From Zelopaecilomyces penicillatus (taxonomy: Eukaryota > Ascomycota > Sordariomycetes > Hypocreales > Pseudodiploosporaceae): a stretch of DNA of 64,000 nt. This document shows, one piece after another, positions 45,517 through 58,182 of this stretch. Every line of letters begins with the position of its first letter. The first letter of the stretch is position 1. A model generated the notes under the pieces. That model was not told the origin of the DNA and searched no databases. It saw only the letters and a list, made by a program, of their open reading frames with translations. The DNA is taken from contig VCCP01000008.1 in NCBI GenBank assembly GCA_005765155.1, positions 1,054,001 to 1,118,000 of the forward strand, read 5' to 3'. The position numbers were made by a program, and so were the translations under genes.

Positions 45517-47090
45517 GGTGAGCAGGGATCATCGCCCAAGGCCAAACGAATGGCCAAAGGGTACAAGATTGGATACAAGTTGCAGACACAAATGTATACT
45601 TAGTAGCACAAAGAGGTAATAGCAGGTACATGTATGTGTGTGACTACTAAGGCAAGGATGGCGTCTGGGGTGGGTTTCTCGGTGGACACTGCTTTTGGTG
45701 CCGCCATGCGTTCCAAACGAAGCTAAGTAGAGAAGTACCAGGGTAACCATGCTGCATCGGTGCATAGCCGGGTTTTTTCTTCTTTTTGTTTCTCGATCGC
45801 TTCAAAGAAATGACCCAGAAGGATGGATGTTGGCTGTTGCTCCTGTTGTTGGCTTTGTTTGCTTGGGGATAGACTCATACAGTACATCGGAGGCCCCCAC
45901 ACCCGTTTCGCCTCTCTCCCCTCACTGTAAATGCATCATGTTAGCCATGAGACTGCTTGGTGGCTGTCAAAGTCGTATGGTTTAGTAGAAAACGTACAGA
46001 CTTATTTTCTTGGTTTGGGTACCGGCGCAAGCCATCGTGGCGTGGAAAGAACAGGTAGTGGTGTGTGAGTGTCGTGTGAGTTGTCGTGTGACAGCATCCC
46101 CAAAAGTGCGGCCATTCATCCAATCCCCCCTCCAATATCTTGACAACGACTTTCTGCACGTTTCTCACCAACCGCTCACCTTACGGTATTCCTTCACAGA
46201 ACATTTGCCAGTCTGATTGCTTCCCCTCGAGATCCAAAAGGAGAATAACAAGTGCAAACGAGTTGTCCGAAAACAGACCGCTCCACTTAAAGTTCACCAT
46301 CTGCTCGCTGCCACGAGTCTAACGAAGCCAAAAAAAAAGAGGCCCAGCCAACGAAACACGCTCTTGGGCCCTTTTTTTTCTTCAGTCTTATTCTGGGGGA
46401 CGATCATTACTCTCTCTCATTAACCAACCCTCGTCGCTTGTCTCCCACCCCTGGCCCGGAAGCAATAATACTTGCTTGTCTTGTCGTTTCTCTTTTTCCG
46501 TTTGCGTTTCCCTCTCTCTTTTCTAGTTTTTCCATTTTACATCATTGGGATCTGGGGCTTGCGATCGCCGCGACCAGCGCTTTTCTTTCACTTCGACAAC
46601 CCGCCGCCCGGCCTAGCAACAGAACTCGTACTAGGGTGCAATACGAGGCAACGGTGTGATAATCACGATCAACAAAACAACACACACCACACATACACAC
46701 ACGTACTGTTTGCGAAGACAGTCCAGCGATCATACAATTGCAGAGCATTTGTAAAGAAAAGAGAAACAGCGACACGAAAGGCGCCTGAAGATAGAACAAA
46801 CCAAGGCTTGGTTCATGTCTCAGTCATCACATCGGCCTGGCACAGAAACACTCCCTTAGCAAGCAGCAGCAGCAACAGCACGTCGAGAGTTGCCACCAGA
46901 CCATTCCCGAAAAGAGCGACCGCAACGGGGCCTAGGAAGCTAATAATACCTTTTTTTACTTCTTCGTCTTCTTATCGCCCATTCCGCTGCGCATTCCGAG
47001 ACCCCAATACGAGGTCGCATTTCCCCAGTGGCGCCGGCCTGTGCCCACCACAGCACAGATAGCGAGTTTGCAGCAGCAGCACCACTGATC

Positions 47091-48285
47091 ATGGCCGCTG
47101 TGGCAGAGGAGGAGGCTGCTGCTGCTGCTGTTGCTACTGTGAATGCAGTGACTGCAGCGGCATCAGCAGTGGCGCCAGTATCGCCGCCCACGTTTTCACC
47201 CAGCAACCATCTTGACGATGACGACACATTGCAACAGAAACAGCAACAGCAACAGCGAGAACAGCAGCATCACCACCACTTTGACGGCCGTCGCTCGCAG
47301 GCCTCCACGCCGACCACGCGCACAACGCCCACCAGCACCAGCCCGGCGTCGACGCACTTCTTGTCCGTCGCCGACCGCGTCTCCACGCCACTGAGCCTTT
47401 TTTCGGGCTTCGACTCGGCGCCCAATAGCAGCAGCGGCCAGCCTAGCAGCAGCGAGAAGCTGAAGCCTCGCGCCGTCGCCGTCGCCGACGCTGACTCGGT
47501 GCGGGACCGTTACCTGGCCATGTCGCGGTCGCCTGCTGCGGCGGCTGCTGCAAGACCTTTAAGACCTGCAGCAGCAGCAGCAGCAGTAGAAGAAGAAGAA
47601 GGACAAGGAGAAGCAAAAGCAAACGGTGTCGGTGCTGCACGCTCAGAGCAAGGAGGCCTAGATTTTCCCCTGCGCAGCCGCAACAGCATGGCCGCCGTCA
47701 TTTCGGCTCCCTCGCCTCAGCGCCCTCAACAGCGCCCTCAGCACCCTTTGAGCCCCCTGACGCACGCCAGGGGCCACCAACACGAGCGGCCCCAACACGC
47801 ACCCTCCAGTGACTCCACCGCGAGCAACCCTGTCTTGCCAGTGCTGCCTGTCTCGAGCCTCGAAACCACCACCACGGCCGCAACCCCTGACCAGATGGCA
47901 GAACCCCTTCATGTTCTTGCATCCTCCGCCGACATTCCTGCTCCTTTACAGATTTTTGCCCGCGCCGCCCGTGCAACATCAAGCAGCACCGGGTCCATCG
48001 CCAGGCCGACCGCCACCGTGATTGCCCATCCCAAGCCCATCCTCCGCGCTTCCGTCGACAGCGTCAACATACCTATTAAACACCCCATCCCCGATCTGTC
48101 GCCGCGCTCCGTCTCCGCCCTCGACAACATTGCCCAGCTCGAGGCTACTGCGGAGAGGCTGTCTATGACCAGTTCCATCGACGATGCTATTCGAGAACTA
48201 CATGGAGAACTGAAGCGAAGCGATAGTAAACGCTCATCCAAACTTGCCGCCAGCGTCCGCGCTGCATCCTCCGACGAAAACTCTG

Positions 48286-48316
<31 letters not shown>

Positions 48317-51300
48317 CCCCATCAACACCCAGCTAAAGCGACAGCTCTCTACATCCTCGTCCATCGTCTCGACCAATAACGCTGCACGCCAAGGTGGTTA
48401 TTCACCCGCAGCCTTCGTCATGTCGCCTTCTGGCTCCATGACCGGCCGGATGCGGTCCGGCTCCAAAAACTCCAGCGGCCGCCCCGAACTCGATCTCAAC
48501 GCCATCATCACACGCCATGGGTCAGGCAAGAGCTCTGTCCGAAGCGTTCGGTCGGGCAAGCCTTCTCTGGCAGAAATCTCAGAATCAGAACCCATTTCTT
48601 TGACCCAAGACGCATTTGATGCTGCCGACGCTGCCCCCCCAATCGAACATCAAAGCCCCGTTGCACTCATCGCCGATGGAATTATGCAGAATGATCCCAT
48701 CCCGGCTTTGCCTGCAACGGATGCGTTCCATCAGATGCTGGAGAATACTTTTGCCGCTCCAGCAAATCTAGATCAATTTTCCGAGGAACCCGCTCAAGCA
48801 GACTATTATCCCAACGCTCCCCACCACCATCAGATGGATGAAGACGACGAGGACCAGGAGAATGCGAGACCTACTAGTTCTGGATCAGGCAATACCTTTC
48901 AGCAGGCTCAAGAGGCATTTATTGATTTCGACGGAGTACACTGCGACTCTGACGGAGAGGATCAATACGCCCCGTCCGATACTGAGCATGAAACCCAGCT
49001 AGAAATGGATCCAGAAATACAGCCAGAGACATCATTGCAACGTGTGCCTTCAAACTCAATACCAAGACCGCAGGCATACTTTGACCCCGAAACAGGCCAG
49101 AAGATGTTGTACTATCCTGCACGCGTTCCTGCAATGCTCAACTTACCTCCAAAGCTGTCTGCTAAACCCAGAGTCGCCCAGAGAGACCAACGAAGATCTC
49201 AAATCCTTAGCACCATGATGGATGGAGGAGTCAATGGCCATCACTCAAGGGCTTCGGAATCCCACAAGGAGAACTGGCTGCCAGATCCCCTCTCTGGCCA
49301 CCGCAATTCCTTCGCTGTTTTAGCAGCCGATGAGCTGCAAGGAACTGAGCATGTGCCTGGCCATGATGTCGATCCTGAATATCAGCAGCCCACTGCTGAG
49401 GCGTTGGCAGAGACCGAGGCTGCATCGGAGTCGCTCCGACGCCCACAGCGACTGTCCAAGATGGATCTGGTCGGAAAACACAAGTCCAAAATATCGATGC
49501 AGCTAGACAAGCTGCCCGCGCAACTCCGAGCCAGCGTCTTTTTTGATTTGCCATCATCTTCTCCTGAAGTTGAGGTCAAAGATGGCTCCGCCATGGCTAC
49601 TCTTGACAGCATCCTTGACGCCTCCGCCCGCGCTCCAGTCAGCGCATTTACTGACCATGTGTACGCTGGCAAACTAGGCAAAGAAGTCTACGGCAAAGAG
49701 AAGAAGCACAAGGCTAATGCATCTGTGCCCTCCCTTGGAATCACTGCCACTGATCCACCAGAGCCTAAGAAGCGGGCTTCTTTTATGTGGCTTGGAAAGC
49801 GAAGCAGCAGCTACAACAGCGAGGAAAAGAACGGACAGGTCAATGGGAGAAGCCATTCGATGTTGAGCAGAGCCAATGAAGAAGTCAGGGAGGATGATGA
49901 CCAACATCTCGGAAACGGCGTCCATGATGAGACTGTCCGACGTCTCGAGGGAATGGAACCCACTGAGGGTGAACTCGCTGACGAGACTGAATCTGAGGGA
50001 GAAATTGATGGCTATCAAGGACCACCTACCACACTTCTTGCCGAACTGCAACTTCGAAAACAACAGCAGAGGGAGCGAGTACGAGGCAATGGGCGCGCAA
50101 ACCCCGAGGGAATGCGTGCAACTCTCTTAGAAATGGATGCGGTTCTTGAAACTCAGAGCAAAAACCGTAAGACCAAGCGTGTTAACCTCGCTTGGGAGGA
50201 TACGGATGCCAATATTGATCAAAACGGCACGGACGATGAGGATGTGCCCCTCGCAATTCTTGCAGCAATGCACCATGGCGCCAAGAATTTGGCCGATCTC
50301 GAGCGACCCCTCGGTTTGATGGAGAAGCGGGAAATTGAAGAAAATGAGCCTCTGAGCCAACGCAGGGCACGACTTCAAGGTCGGGATAGTACCATGATTC
50401 TTCCCAAACGCCAGAGCATGATGACCCTGCCAATGTCATTACCGCCGACTCGACTAGCAGAGGTTCAGCCTGCTCAACATCCTTTACCAACTGTTATCCT
50501 GAATCCAGGCCCCGAGAGCCCTCAGGAAGCGGAAATTGAGAGCGAAACGTTGGGAGATAGAAAGCGACGGCTTGCGGACGGCCAGTTGCCTCGAGCGCGA
50601 CCTGTCAGCAGTGCCTTCTCAACTGAGCTTCTTAGCCAATTTGGAGATCTTGATGAACCCAAGCTGAAATCAATGGATAAACCTGCCGAAGACCGGAAGG
50701 AGAGCGTGACGCCCAATATGGACGGAGAAGAGGAGACGCTGGGTCAACGCCGCCGCCGGCTGCAGGCTGAAAAGGAGGCTCGAGACCGAGAAATGATGAG
50801 CTATGGCAACAACCAGCCGTCCGTAATTCCCGAGCCGGCGAGGAGGCCAATTCGACGAGTCAGTATGGCTGATATTCTGGCTGTACATCAAAAGAAAGAT
50901 GTCGACCGTCCCCATGATGAGAGATGGCGACAGGGCGAACAGACCCGTGTAGCGATAGAGCATGACGCCAAAATGGCCGCCATGCGTAAGAACATGCCCA
51001 CCGTCTTAACAGGGCCCGACACCAGTCGATCTAGCGGATTTAAAAACGGTGCCTACAACGACGGGACTGGGGGTCTTGGTAGTGGCCCAGCTACTAGGTC
51101 TACTACGGCTCTTCACACTCACTCTCAAAGCTTCAGCCACGTGCAAACACCAAAGCAGCCAAACGGCATTATGGGCAACTATGGTGCGGCCACACCCCAA
51201 ATGAAGATGCATCGCCAGCAATCGCATGGCTCTCTGGCTGGCTATGGGAACATGGGTAACATGAGCAACATGGGAGGTTACAACACCGCAAACACCGTGA

Positions 51301-51533
51301 TAGGGTACAACAATGCCAACACGATGGCAGGATACAACAACACAAACACCATGAATAACAATACTACTCAACACATGAGCTACTACGGGGGTAACCCTGC
51401 AGGGAACATGTACGGAGGCGGTGCTTATGGTGGTGGTTATGGTAACATGATGCAACCTGGGATGCAGGTGCCGGTGAACCATGGCGCGTCGATGGATAGG
51501 GTTGAGAGATGGCGACAGTCCATCTTGCCCTGA
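47091..51533 (+). CDS. Large disordered protein with repeated LGxRRRRL motifs
   Basis: An intronless ORF of 1480 residues from ATG 47091 (GATCATGG, purine at -3). The same frame opens upstream only at GTG 47028. Much is low-complexity: Ala runs near the N-terminus, Gln/His runs, Gly-Ser hexanucleotide repeats near residue 400, and Asn/Gly/Tyr-rich sequence near 1390-1460. Charged helical parts include MDLVGKHKSKISMQLDKLP (~790), DPPEPKKRASFMWLGKRSSS (~890) and LAELQLRKQQQRERVRG. Three copies of a motif occur near residues 1095-1230: PLSQRRARLQ, TLGDRKRRLA and TLGQRRRRLQ. The C-terminus DRVERWRQSILP looks like a conserved end. No enzymatic domain is visible. Composition suggests a cytoskeletal, polarity or RNA-associated scaffold, but this is inference. 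Confidence 0.82.
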
Positions 51534-52813
51534 GGAGAGTGCCCTACAAGAAAAAAAGCTCTCTGTGTGAAGACTATCGACTTATTTTTCTTCACTTTTA
51601 TTCGGTTGAACAAGACCGTGCGTCCTCATTGCGGCTTGATTGAACGACAATAACCTCTTCGAACCCTGATTGGGTAACGTGGCCCGGCGCAAAAATATTG
51701 GTCTTTTTTTGTTTGTTGCATGTTGTACAGACTTTTTTCTCTGCGGGCAGCGAAATACATATTTCTGTTTTTCTCGAAATCTTCCAAGTCTTTCTTTTGG
51801 ATTTTTCATATTTCAAAAGAGGTGTGTATGTATGTGTGTGTGTGTGTGCGTGTGCGTCTGTGTATGCGTCAGAAAGAGCAGACGGGTTTTGCTTTTGGAT
51901 GCATGGCCTTGCATTGCACGGCGCTGGGATATATTTTTTTTTTTTTTTTGAATATGGCGGCTGCGGGAGTGGGCACTGTTTTGTGTTAATTTGAGTGATC
52001 CCAGCCCATTTTCTTGCTTTTTTTCTTGCGTATTGGGGTGAGGGATGGGAGCATATAAGAAACAGAGAGCGCGACAGACAGAAACAGACAGAGAGAGAAG
52101 AAAAAGAAGAAACAGAACAAGATAAGATGAAGATGAAGAGAGGATCAGGGGCAGACAAGGGGATATATCAAAGAAAACGAAGGCGTGGAAGAAGAAAGAG
52201 GGACATAGCCTAGCCACTTTTGTTTGGCAATGTAAAAAACGGAAATGCATAAAATAGCATAGCTTTGGGTTTGGGTTTCTTTTTAAATGTTTAATTGAAT
52301 GGCAGGTTTCAAACTATTTTTTGTTGAAAACCACTTGGTGAATCATTGTGGTGTTTGCTACATGTGCTGTGTTTGCATTCGTGAGGATAGTTGAGTGCAC
52401 CATTCATCAATCAACAATCAATATGACAAGGTTTATGCTAAATTGAATTATTTCCGTGTCAACCTCTCTCAAGTGATCATTGCCATTTATCGTTTCTTTT
52501 TCTAAATTTATTATAAGTCAAAACAATCTATATAGACCCCCTTTTCATTCCAGGGCTTTTGTGATAAAGTAGTGGAAGCAAGCAGACATTGTCTGGCTTC
52601 TTTGGAGTACTGGTCGCTTAAAACGCCAGCTCTAGCGATGCATCAACACCAACAACGACAACTCATAAAACGCAACCAAACATTTCCTTCATGAACATTT
52701 GATCAATCAAACCAACCAAATTCCCCTTTTTTTAAAAAAAGGTTGCTTTTTCACCTCTCTCCTTCTCTTTTATACCCCACCACTTCCCATTTTTCCATTT
52801 TTTTTTTCACTTT
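51534..52813. other. Intergenic region between convergent genes
   Basis: About 1.3 kb of 3' flanks. It includes a TG/TATG-rich tract at 51821-51865, a T homopolymer near 51934-51949, and a purine-rich stretch near 52070-52130. No gene is seen. Confidence 0.5.
51821..51865. repeat. TG-rich microsatellite
   Basis: An imperfect (TG)n tract with TATG and TGCG interruptions in the 3' flank of the 1480-residue gene. Confidence 0.85.
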
Positions 52814-55126
52814 TCAGTACACATACCTAAATCCTTTCCTCTCACCATCCGTCAAATCACCAAGCTGATACTCCACCGAAATCTCAGCCGCATCCTCGAT
52901 CGGGCCCTCGACACGATCACGGCGGCGATTCTCAATCGCACAGCCGATGGCGTAGCCCATGATGGACAAGATAGCGACAACATCAGCAACGATGATGGCG
53001 TTGTAGCCCGTGCGGTAGTGGGGTTGCTCTTTGGCAATGAATACTTGGGGGCCGACGATGTTGGCGATGCAAAAGGCGAAGAAGATGGTGGCGTTGACGG
53101 TGAGACGTTTGGTGTGGCCGGCGACGTTGGACATGGGGAGAGAGAGAGCTGGATGCGTTGTTAGAGGTGCGATTTAATAAAATATGGGGAAAAGAGGGGA
53201 GTGAAATTACTTACCTGTTCCGTAGGATCCCCAAAAGGTGTAAAAGGCGTAGTAGACCATCAGTCGACCAACCTTGTTGTCGTTGGGAAGCTCTAGGGTT
53301 GAATTGTTAGAACACCACGTATTTATCCACACAACCATCGAGGTTGAAGTGAGAAAAAAGACAAATGTCAAGGGTTAGGGGTCAAGATTTAAGGAGAGTA
53401 GACCACTTACTTCTCAGCAAAACAGAGCACAGAATAGGAATCAACGAGCACAGCGCCGCCGACACACATCGCTTATTCGTCATCCAGCGCTGCGGAACCG
53501 CCACAACAACACCCGATAAACTCTGCAACACACCCGTCGGCATGCCCAGCAGCACTGTCGGAAGCACATCAAAACCGAAGCCTGAGACGATCTGGGCAGC
53601 AAAGGTGTTGAGCCCGGCGAGGGGGATGGCCATGCTGAAGAAGAAGATGGCGAGTAGGTATGTCTTGTAGTCGGTAAAGGCCTCGCGGACTTGATACCAC
53701 TTGAGTTTCTGTAGTAAGAAAAAGGTGTCATGTTAGTCTGGTTGTGTCTTAGATTGGAGAGAGAGAGAGAGAGAAGAAGAGGGGTGAAGTGTGTTTGTTT
53801 ACCTTGTTCTCGATTCCAGTCATGTTGGACTTGACTCTATCAAGAGCAATGTACTTATCCTTGCCTGAGAGAAAGTTTTCGTTGAGGGGTGAGTCCGGAA
53901 GCCAGATGAGCACAACAATGGCCCAAAGGACGGTAACGCTTCCAAAGGTGAGATACAAGAGTCTCCATCTCGCGATACTAAGGTTTGTAAGACCAATGCC
54001 GTACGAAACGGGACCAACGACCAACTACAACACCCATACCACGTTAGCCCTTTCTCACTCCAAGATGCACACAGTAATAATAAAAACCAAACACCCAAAC
54101 ACCCAAAAAGAATGCTTAGGAAGAAGTGTCCCTTTCAACGAAAAAACCTTACACTGTAGTAGCTCGTAAATGACCACGCCGTACGCGACGGCTGCTCACA
54201 CTTCTTATACCACATGGCATTCATAATTGCAATCGCCGGATACAGCGGCGCCTCCAAAACTCCCAGAATGAAGCGCAGCACCATGAGCCCTGCGACGCTC
54301 TGCGCGGCGCCCATGCACATGAGGATGCCACCCCATAGCAGCGTGGCCGTCCCGACGGTCTTGCCGACCGGCAGTTTCTGCAGCAGTGCGTTGGATGGGT
54401 ACTCGGAGATGAGCCAACCAAAGTAGAAGATGGAGGCGACTGATTGGGGTGTTAGTTCAGCATCTGTTACCGAGAATATGGGTTGATGGTTGTGTTGTGA
54501 GAAGGGAGGGGGGGGGGGGAGGGGACTGAGAGAGGGTGGGTGGAACGGGTTTTACACATACTCCAGCTGTACTGTTGGCCGGCGACGTGCAGGTCCTTGT
54601 TCATGCCATAAAGAGCAGCATTGGAAATGAGGATTTTCTATCACAATCAACCGCTGTTAGCTGCCGGGTCTCTTAAGATTAGGTATGATAACAACCGCCA
54701 TCCACGTATCTGACACTATTCATGGATACTCATAAACCCACGAGTTGAAAAGTAACAGAACAGAAGGGAGGCTAAATCAAGTCAAATCAAATCACACAAG
54801 ACCAAGACACCGGCAGTTCTTACATCAATCGCCGCAATCGTCACCGTCGAGATAATCAACGGCTGCAACCGCCAGTCAATCTTGCGCAGCACCCGCTTCA
54901 CCTCGGCCTCATCATACCCAGCCCATTCCTCATGCTGGCGTAGGTACGTCGCCGCTTCCGACTCGCCGTCCTGGCTGATTGAAGGCGAGACGGACACCGC
55001 TACTCCCGTTACTGCTTCCTTGCCGTCGTCTGTGGCAATTGACGAGTCGCCGTGCCACCAACGGCGTTTCATCTGCTGCTTCTCATCACCAGCTGCACTG
55101 GTGAGGCCGTCGTTTTCAAGTCCCAT
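52814..55126 (-). CDS. MFS transporter, Dal5-like anion:cation symporter (ACS) family
   Basis: Seven exons on the minus strand: 55126-54824, 54637-54562, 54439-54153, 54024-53803, 53708-53411, 53292-53215 and 53148-52814; all introns are GT/AG, 66-186 bp. The protein is 532 residues. A ~75-residue hydrophilic N-terminus precedes the 12-TM core. Family signs include KIDWRLQPLI before TM1, YGMNKDLHVAGQQYSW, FYFGWLISEYPSNALLQKLPVGK, ILGVLEAPLYPAI and WLPDSPLNENFLSGKDKYIALDRVKSNMTG. This matches the allantoate/nicotinate permease group of the major facilitator superfamily, which imports organic anions or vitamins at the plasma membrane. The substrate cannot be assigned. No pathway genes lie adjacent. 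A GA microsatellite lies in intron 4 (53756-53774). Confidence 0.92.
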
Positions 55127-56293
55127 GGTTGTTTTTATTCTCCTTCTGGGCTTTTTATCCCTGAATTGATATCCAGTTGGTGGTGTGTGTTTTGGTGATG
55201 CTTGCCCGCCAAAATGACTGTGAGACCGTTTTATCTTATTTTCGGTCCAGTTCTCGGCTCCCTCCCCGACTAGGTGGGTAAACTTCCTTTCCGGCTGGGG
55301 GCGTGGTAAAAGAATATCTACCAAAGGAAACGGCGTGTGCGTGAGTGTCTGTGTAACAGAGAAGAGTTCTATGCAAGGACGACTTTTTGGGCCATGGGAC
55401 ACCACCAATTATGGGCAGAGAATTCCATTGTCGACAGGAAAAAAAGTAAGCTTTTGTGTCTCGCGCGAGCTCGCCACAGCAGGGGGGCGAGAATGGTTGG
55501 TCTTCCATGTTGCTGTGTTCCTAATCCTGGCATTTTCTCTGCCAACCTGCAGATGCCAGAAATGCAACACGACCCGTGCGCACCCGCATGGATTATCAGT
55601 AAACTAGCCAGCTAATAGTTGCCAAGAGAGGAGCGACACAACCAACAACACTTGATGTATGGTGTTATTGCTCCGTACATGTGCAGGCCCCCGTCCTTAG
55701 GTAGGTAGTCCAGAACGGCCCCCAGTTCGGCCCTCTCTCCTACATGCCTACTACGTAGTACATATACGAACGAAAGAACCGCCCCCCTTCCCCCCCTTGA
55801 ATTCAGCTTTTGTGTAGCAGAACGGAATTGGTAACAGTAATATGAAAACCGGCAGGCCAAGGGAATTGAACTAGCAACCAACACCCATTGTGGACGCGTC
55901 GGCGATCAATTTCCCCTCGTGAGTTGCGTTTCTGGCCATTCACATATGCATGTCTCAGTCCAGGGTCCACGCCCCCACACTAAATCGACAGGCTATGGTT
56001 GGCGCTTGTACGGAGTGGGTTTGCCGATCGGTGTTGGATGTGATGTTGGGAACGAGATGCAACGCTATAAATATCAGTCGTAAATCAACTGATGCCAAGA
56101 CGGGGACAGAGGCTGAACAGAGCTAGCTTGTCGGCTTGATGGTTATGTGCCGGCTTGCAACTCTGCAGGTTGGCAACATGGCATTCTTCAGCGGCAGATG
56201 CAAATCCAATTGTCAACGACGTTAAAGGGCGGGTTCATGATTCATTCTTTGTTCTTTTTCACTTGGCTTGACGGTACCATAAATCAATTAAAT
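55127..56293. other. Intergenic region upstream of the MFS gene
   Basis: About 1.17 kb between two tandem minus-strand genes: the MFS promoter and the permease 3' end. No gene is recognised. Confidence 0.5.
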
Positions 56294-58182
56294 CTATTTG
56301 TCGGTGGGTTCCTCCTGCCGTTCCGCTTGTTCCAATGCTTTCCGCAGTGGAATATCCTTGAGAGACACAACTGAGGTCTTCTTGACAAATTTCCATATTA
56401 AGAATGCCCCCAAGACAAGGGGAATGTCTCTGTCAACACGGTTAGAAAAGTAAACTAGCAGCCACCTAGCGACGATGGCGAAATTTCAGACGGACTATCG
56501 GGAGACTTACAGATAAGAGGCCACGAAATTGCTGGCTTTCCAGTTTCCCTTGGTAAAGGTCTCGAACCCACCCGTTAGGAGGATGGTGACGCACATGACA
56601 ATGCCAAAATAGGAGCTATACACTAACAAAGGGGTGAGTATTAATGCCGAAAACATTCCAAGAGCATCTGAAACTTACACGTCCAAGAATTGTGCCATGG
56701 AAGCCTGGTAAAAGGAATGCCCTGTACTTTGAGCGCCTTCCTTAAACGGATATGGTTGAGCAGGATGGCAGTCCAAGAAACCAGCACACCGGCGGCTGCC
56801 AAGTCTAGCAGCCAGTAGAACGCGGTCAAAGCGCCGCTGGACAGGCTCATGAAGCTGAGAAACATAAAGACTGTATATAGAAGGACACACATGTACGGGA
56901 CGCCCCATGTTGTTGTGCGCAGGAAAATTTGAGGAGCTTGACGCTTCAGGGCCAGACCATAGAGAACGCGAGTGCCGGCCAGGAGAGCCTGATTCGAGGA
57001 AGACCAAGCCGATGTAATGACGATTGCGTTGACAACAGAAGGCACGGCAGGGAGGCCAGCGGCTGAGGCGGCGATGACGAAAGGGCTCTGAGCTGCCGAA
57101 CCAGAAGAGTTGTTAAGCCGCTCATCGTCGCTGGAGACAAGCATACCTACAATGAGGATAGCAAGTATGTAAAACACGACAATTCGGATGAAGACATTCC
57201 TGCACGCGCGGGGGATCGCCCTTCTCGGGTTCTGGGTTTCCGCTGCAGCCATGGCCAGAGACTCAACGCCGGCAAAGGAGAAGACGGCGTTGGTCATGAC
57301 GCTCCAGTAACCCAGAAACTTGCCCCAATTGCCCTTCGCAATATGCTCCACCCACGGACCGGGCGTTTTCCAGTACTTGAAGTAGATTGCTGGTGTGCCC
57401 GGCACGCCGCCAAGATCGATGACGAGCCCCAAAATGATGAGGAAGATGACAAGAAGGATCTTGATAATGGCGAAAAAGTATTCAACCTCACCATAAATTT
57501 GAATAAGGCAAAAGCCAATGACGACGGTGAGGATGATGAAAGTGACGATCCAGACGGTCGGGTTGATGTCGGTCCAAAACTCGAAGAGGACGCAAATCGC
57601 AGTGATCTCAGAGGGAATGGAAAGCAAATTACCATACACCAGGTTCCATCCAATGGCAAATCCCCAGGCTGGATCGACAAGGAACTCAGCGTGTCGGACA
57701 AAGGCTCCCGTGACGGGAAGCAAGGCGGCAACCTCACCAAGGGCAAATTGAACTGCGCAAACGACTAGGCCAACGGTTGCATAGCCGAGAAGAGCACCCA
57801 GCGGGCCGCCGGTCTGAACGGCGCCGCCAAGTCCGAGGAACAGACCCGTGCCGATGGCGCCGGCGATACCAAGCATGGAAAGATGTCGCTCTTTGAGACC
57901 TCGTTTGAGATCGCGATCCTCGGCGGCCGTCACTAAATCTCCATCGAGGTCTCCCGATCCCCCGCTGCCGCCGCCGGGATGATATGCGGCCCGTTCCAGG
58001 TCCGAAGGTGACGTTGACATTACGCCGTCACTGCTGCCGCCATTACCGGCTGTGGTGGTAACAAAAGTGCCGGCGTTGTTAGAGTTGAAGCCCATTTTAT
58101 TGCTGCCACTGCTGTTTGAGGCGGAACTGAGCAACGGCGACAGAACAGAAGGGGCAGCAGTTGGGGACGAGACCACAGGCAT
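56294..58182 (-). CDS. Amino-acid permease (fungal YAT/APC family)
   Basis: Exons on the minus strand are 58182-56679, 56622-56511 and 56429-56294 (introns of 56 and 81 bp), giving 583 residues. A ~90-residue Ser/Gly-rich cytosolic N-terminus precedes the first membrane segment. The APC signature is clear: LKRGLKERHLSMLGIAGAIGTGLFLGLGGA (res ~92-120) and TNAVFSFAGVESLAMAAAE with NPRRAIPRACRNVFIRI. The core holds about 12 hydrophobic segments; exons 2 and 3 supply the last ones and the tail SLKDIPLRKALEQAE. These proton symporters import amino acids at the plasma membrane. Specificity is not readable. Regulation by nitrogen source is usual for the family but no site was identified here. Confidence 0.93.

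Larger units (their letters stand above)
40071..47090. other. Seven-kb divergent intergenic region
   Basis: No gene is supported. Open frames are short, overlap on both strands and lack family motifs. It contains many simple repeats: G15 at 43365-43379, a CA tract at 44898-44927, an A tract near 44536-44553, and GGAT repeats at 45494-45516. From about 46400 the sequence is pyrimidine-rich, as expected for the promoter and long leader of the gene at 47091. No tRNA or 5S box motifs were noticed. Confidence 0.5.

Noticed and set aside
51598..52250. Overlapping 145- and 186-codon ORFs after the 1480-residue gene
   Set aside because: Derived from TG/CA and homopolymer tracts in a 3' flank; no domain content.
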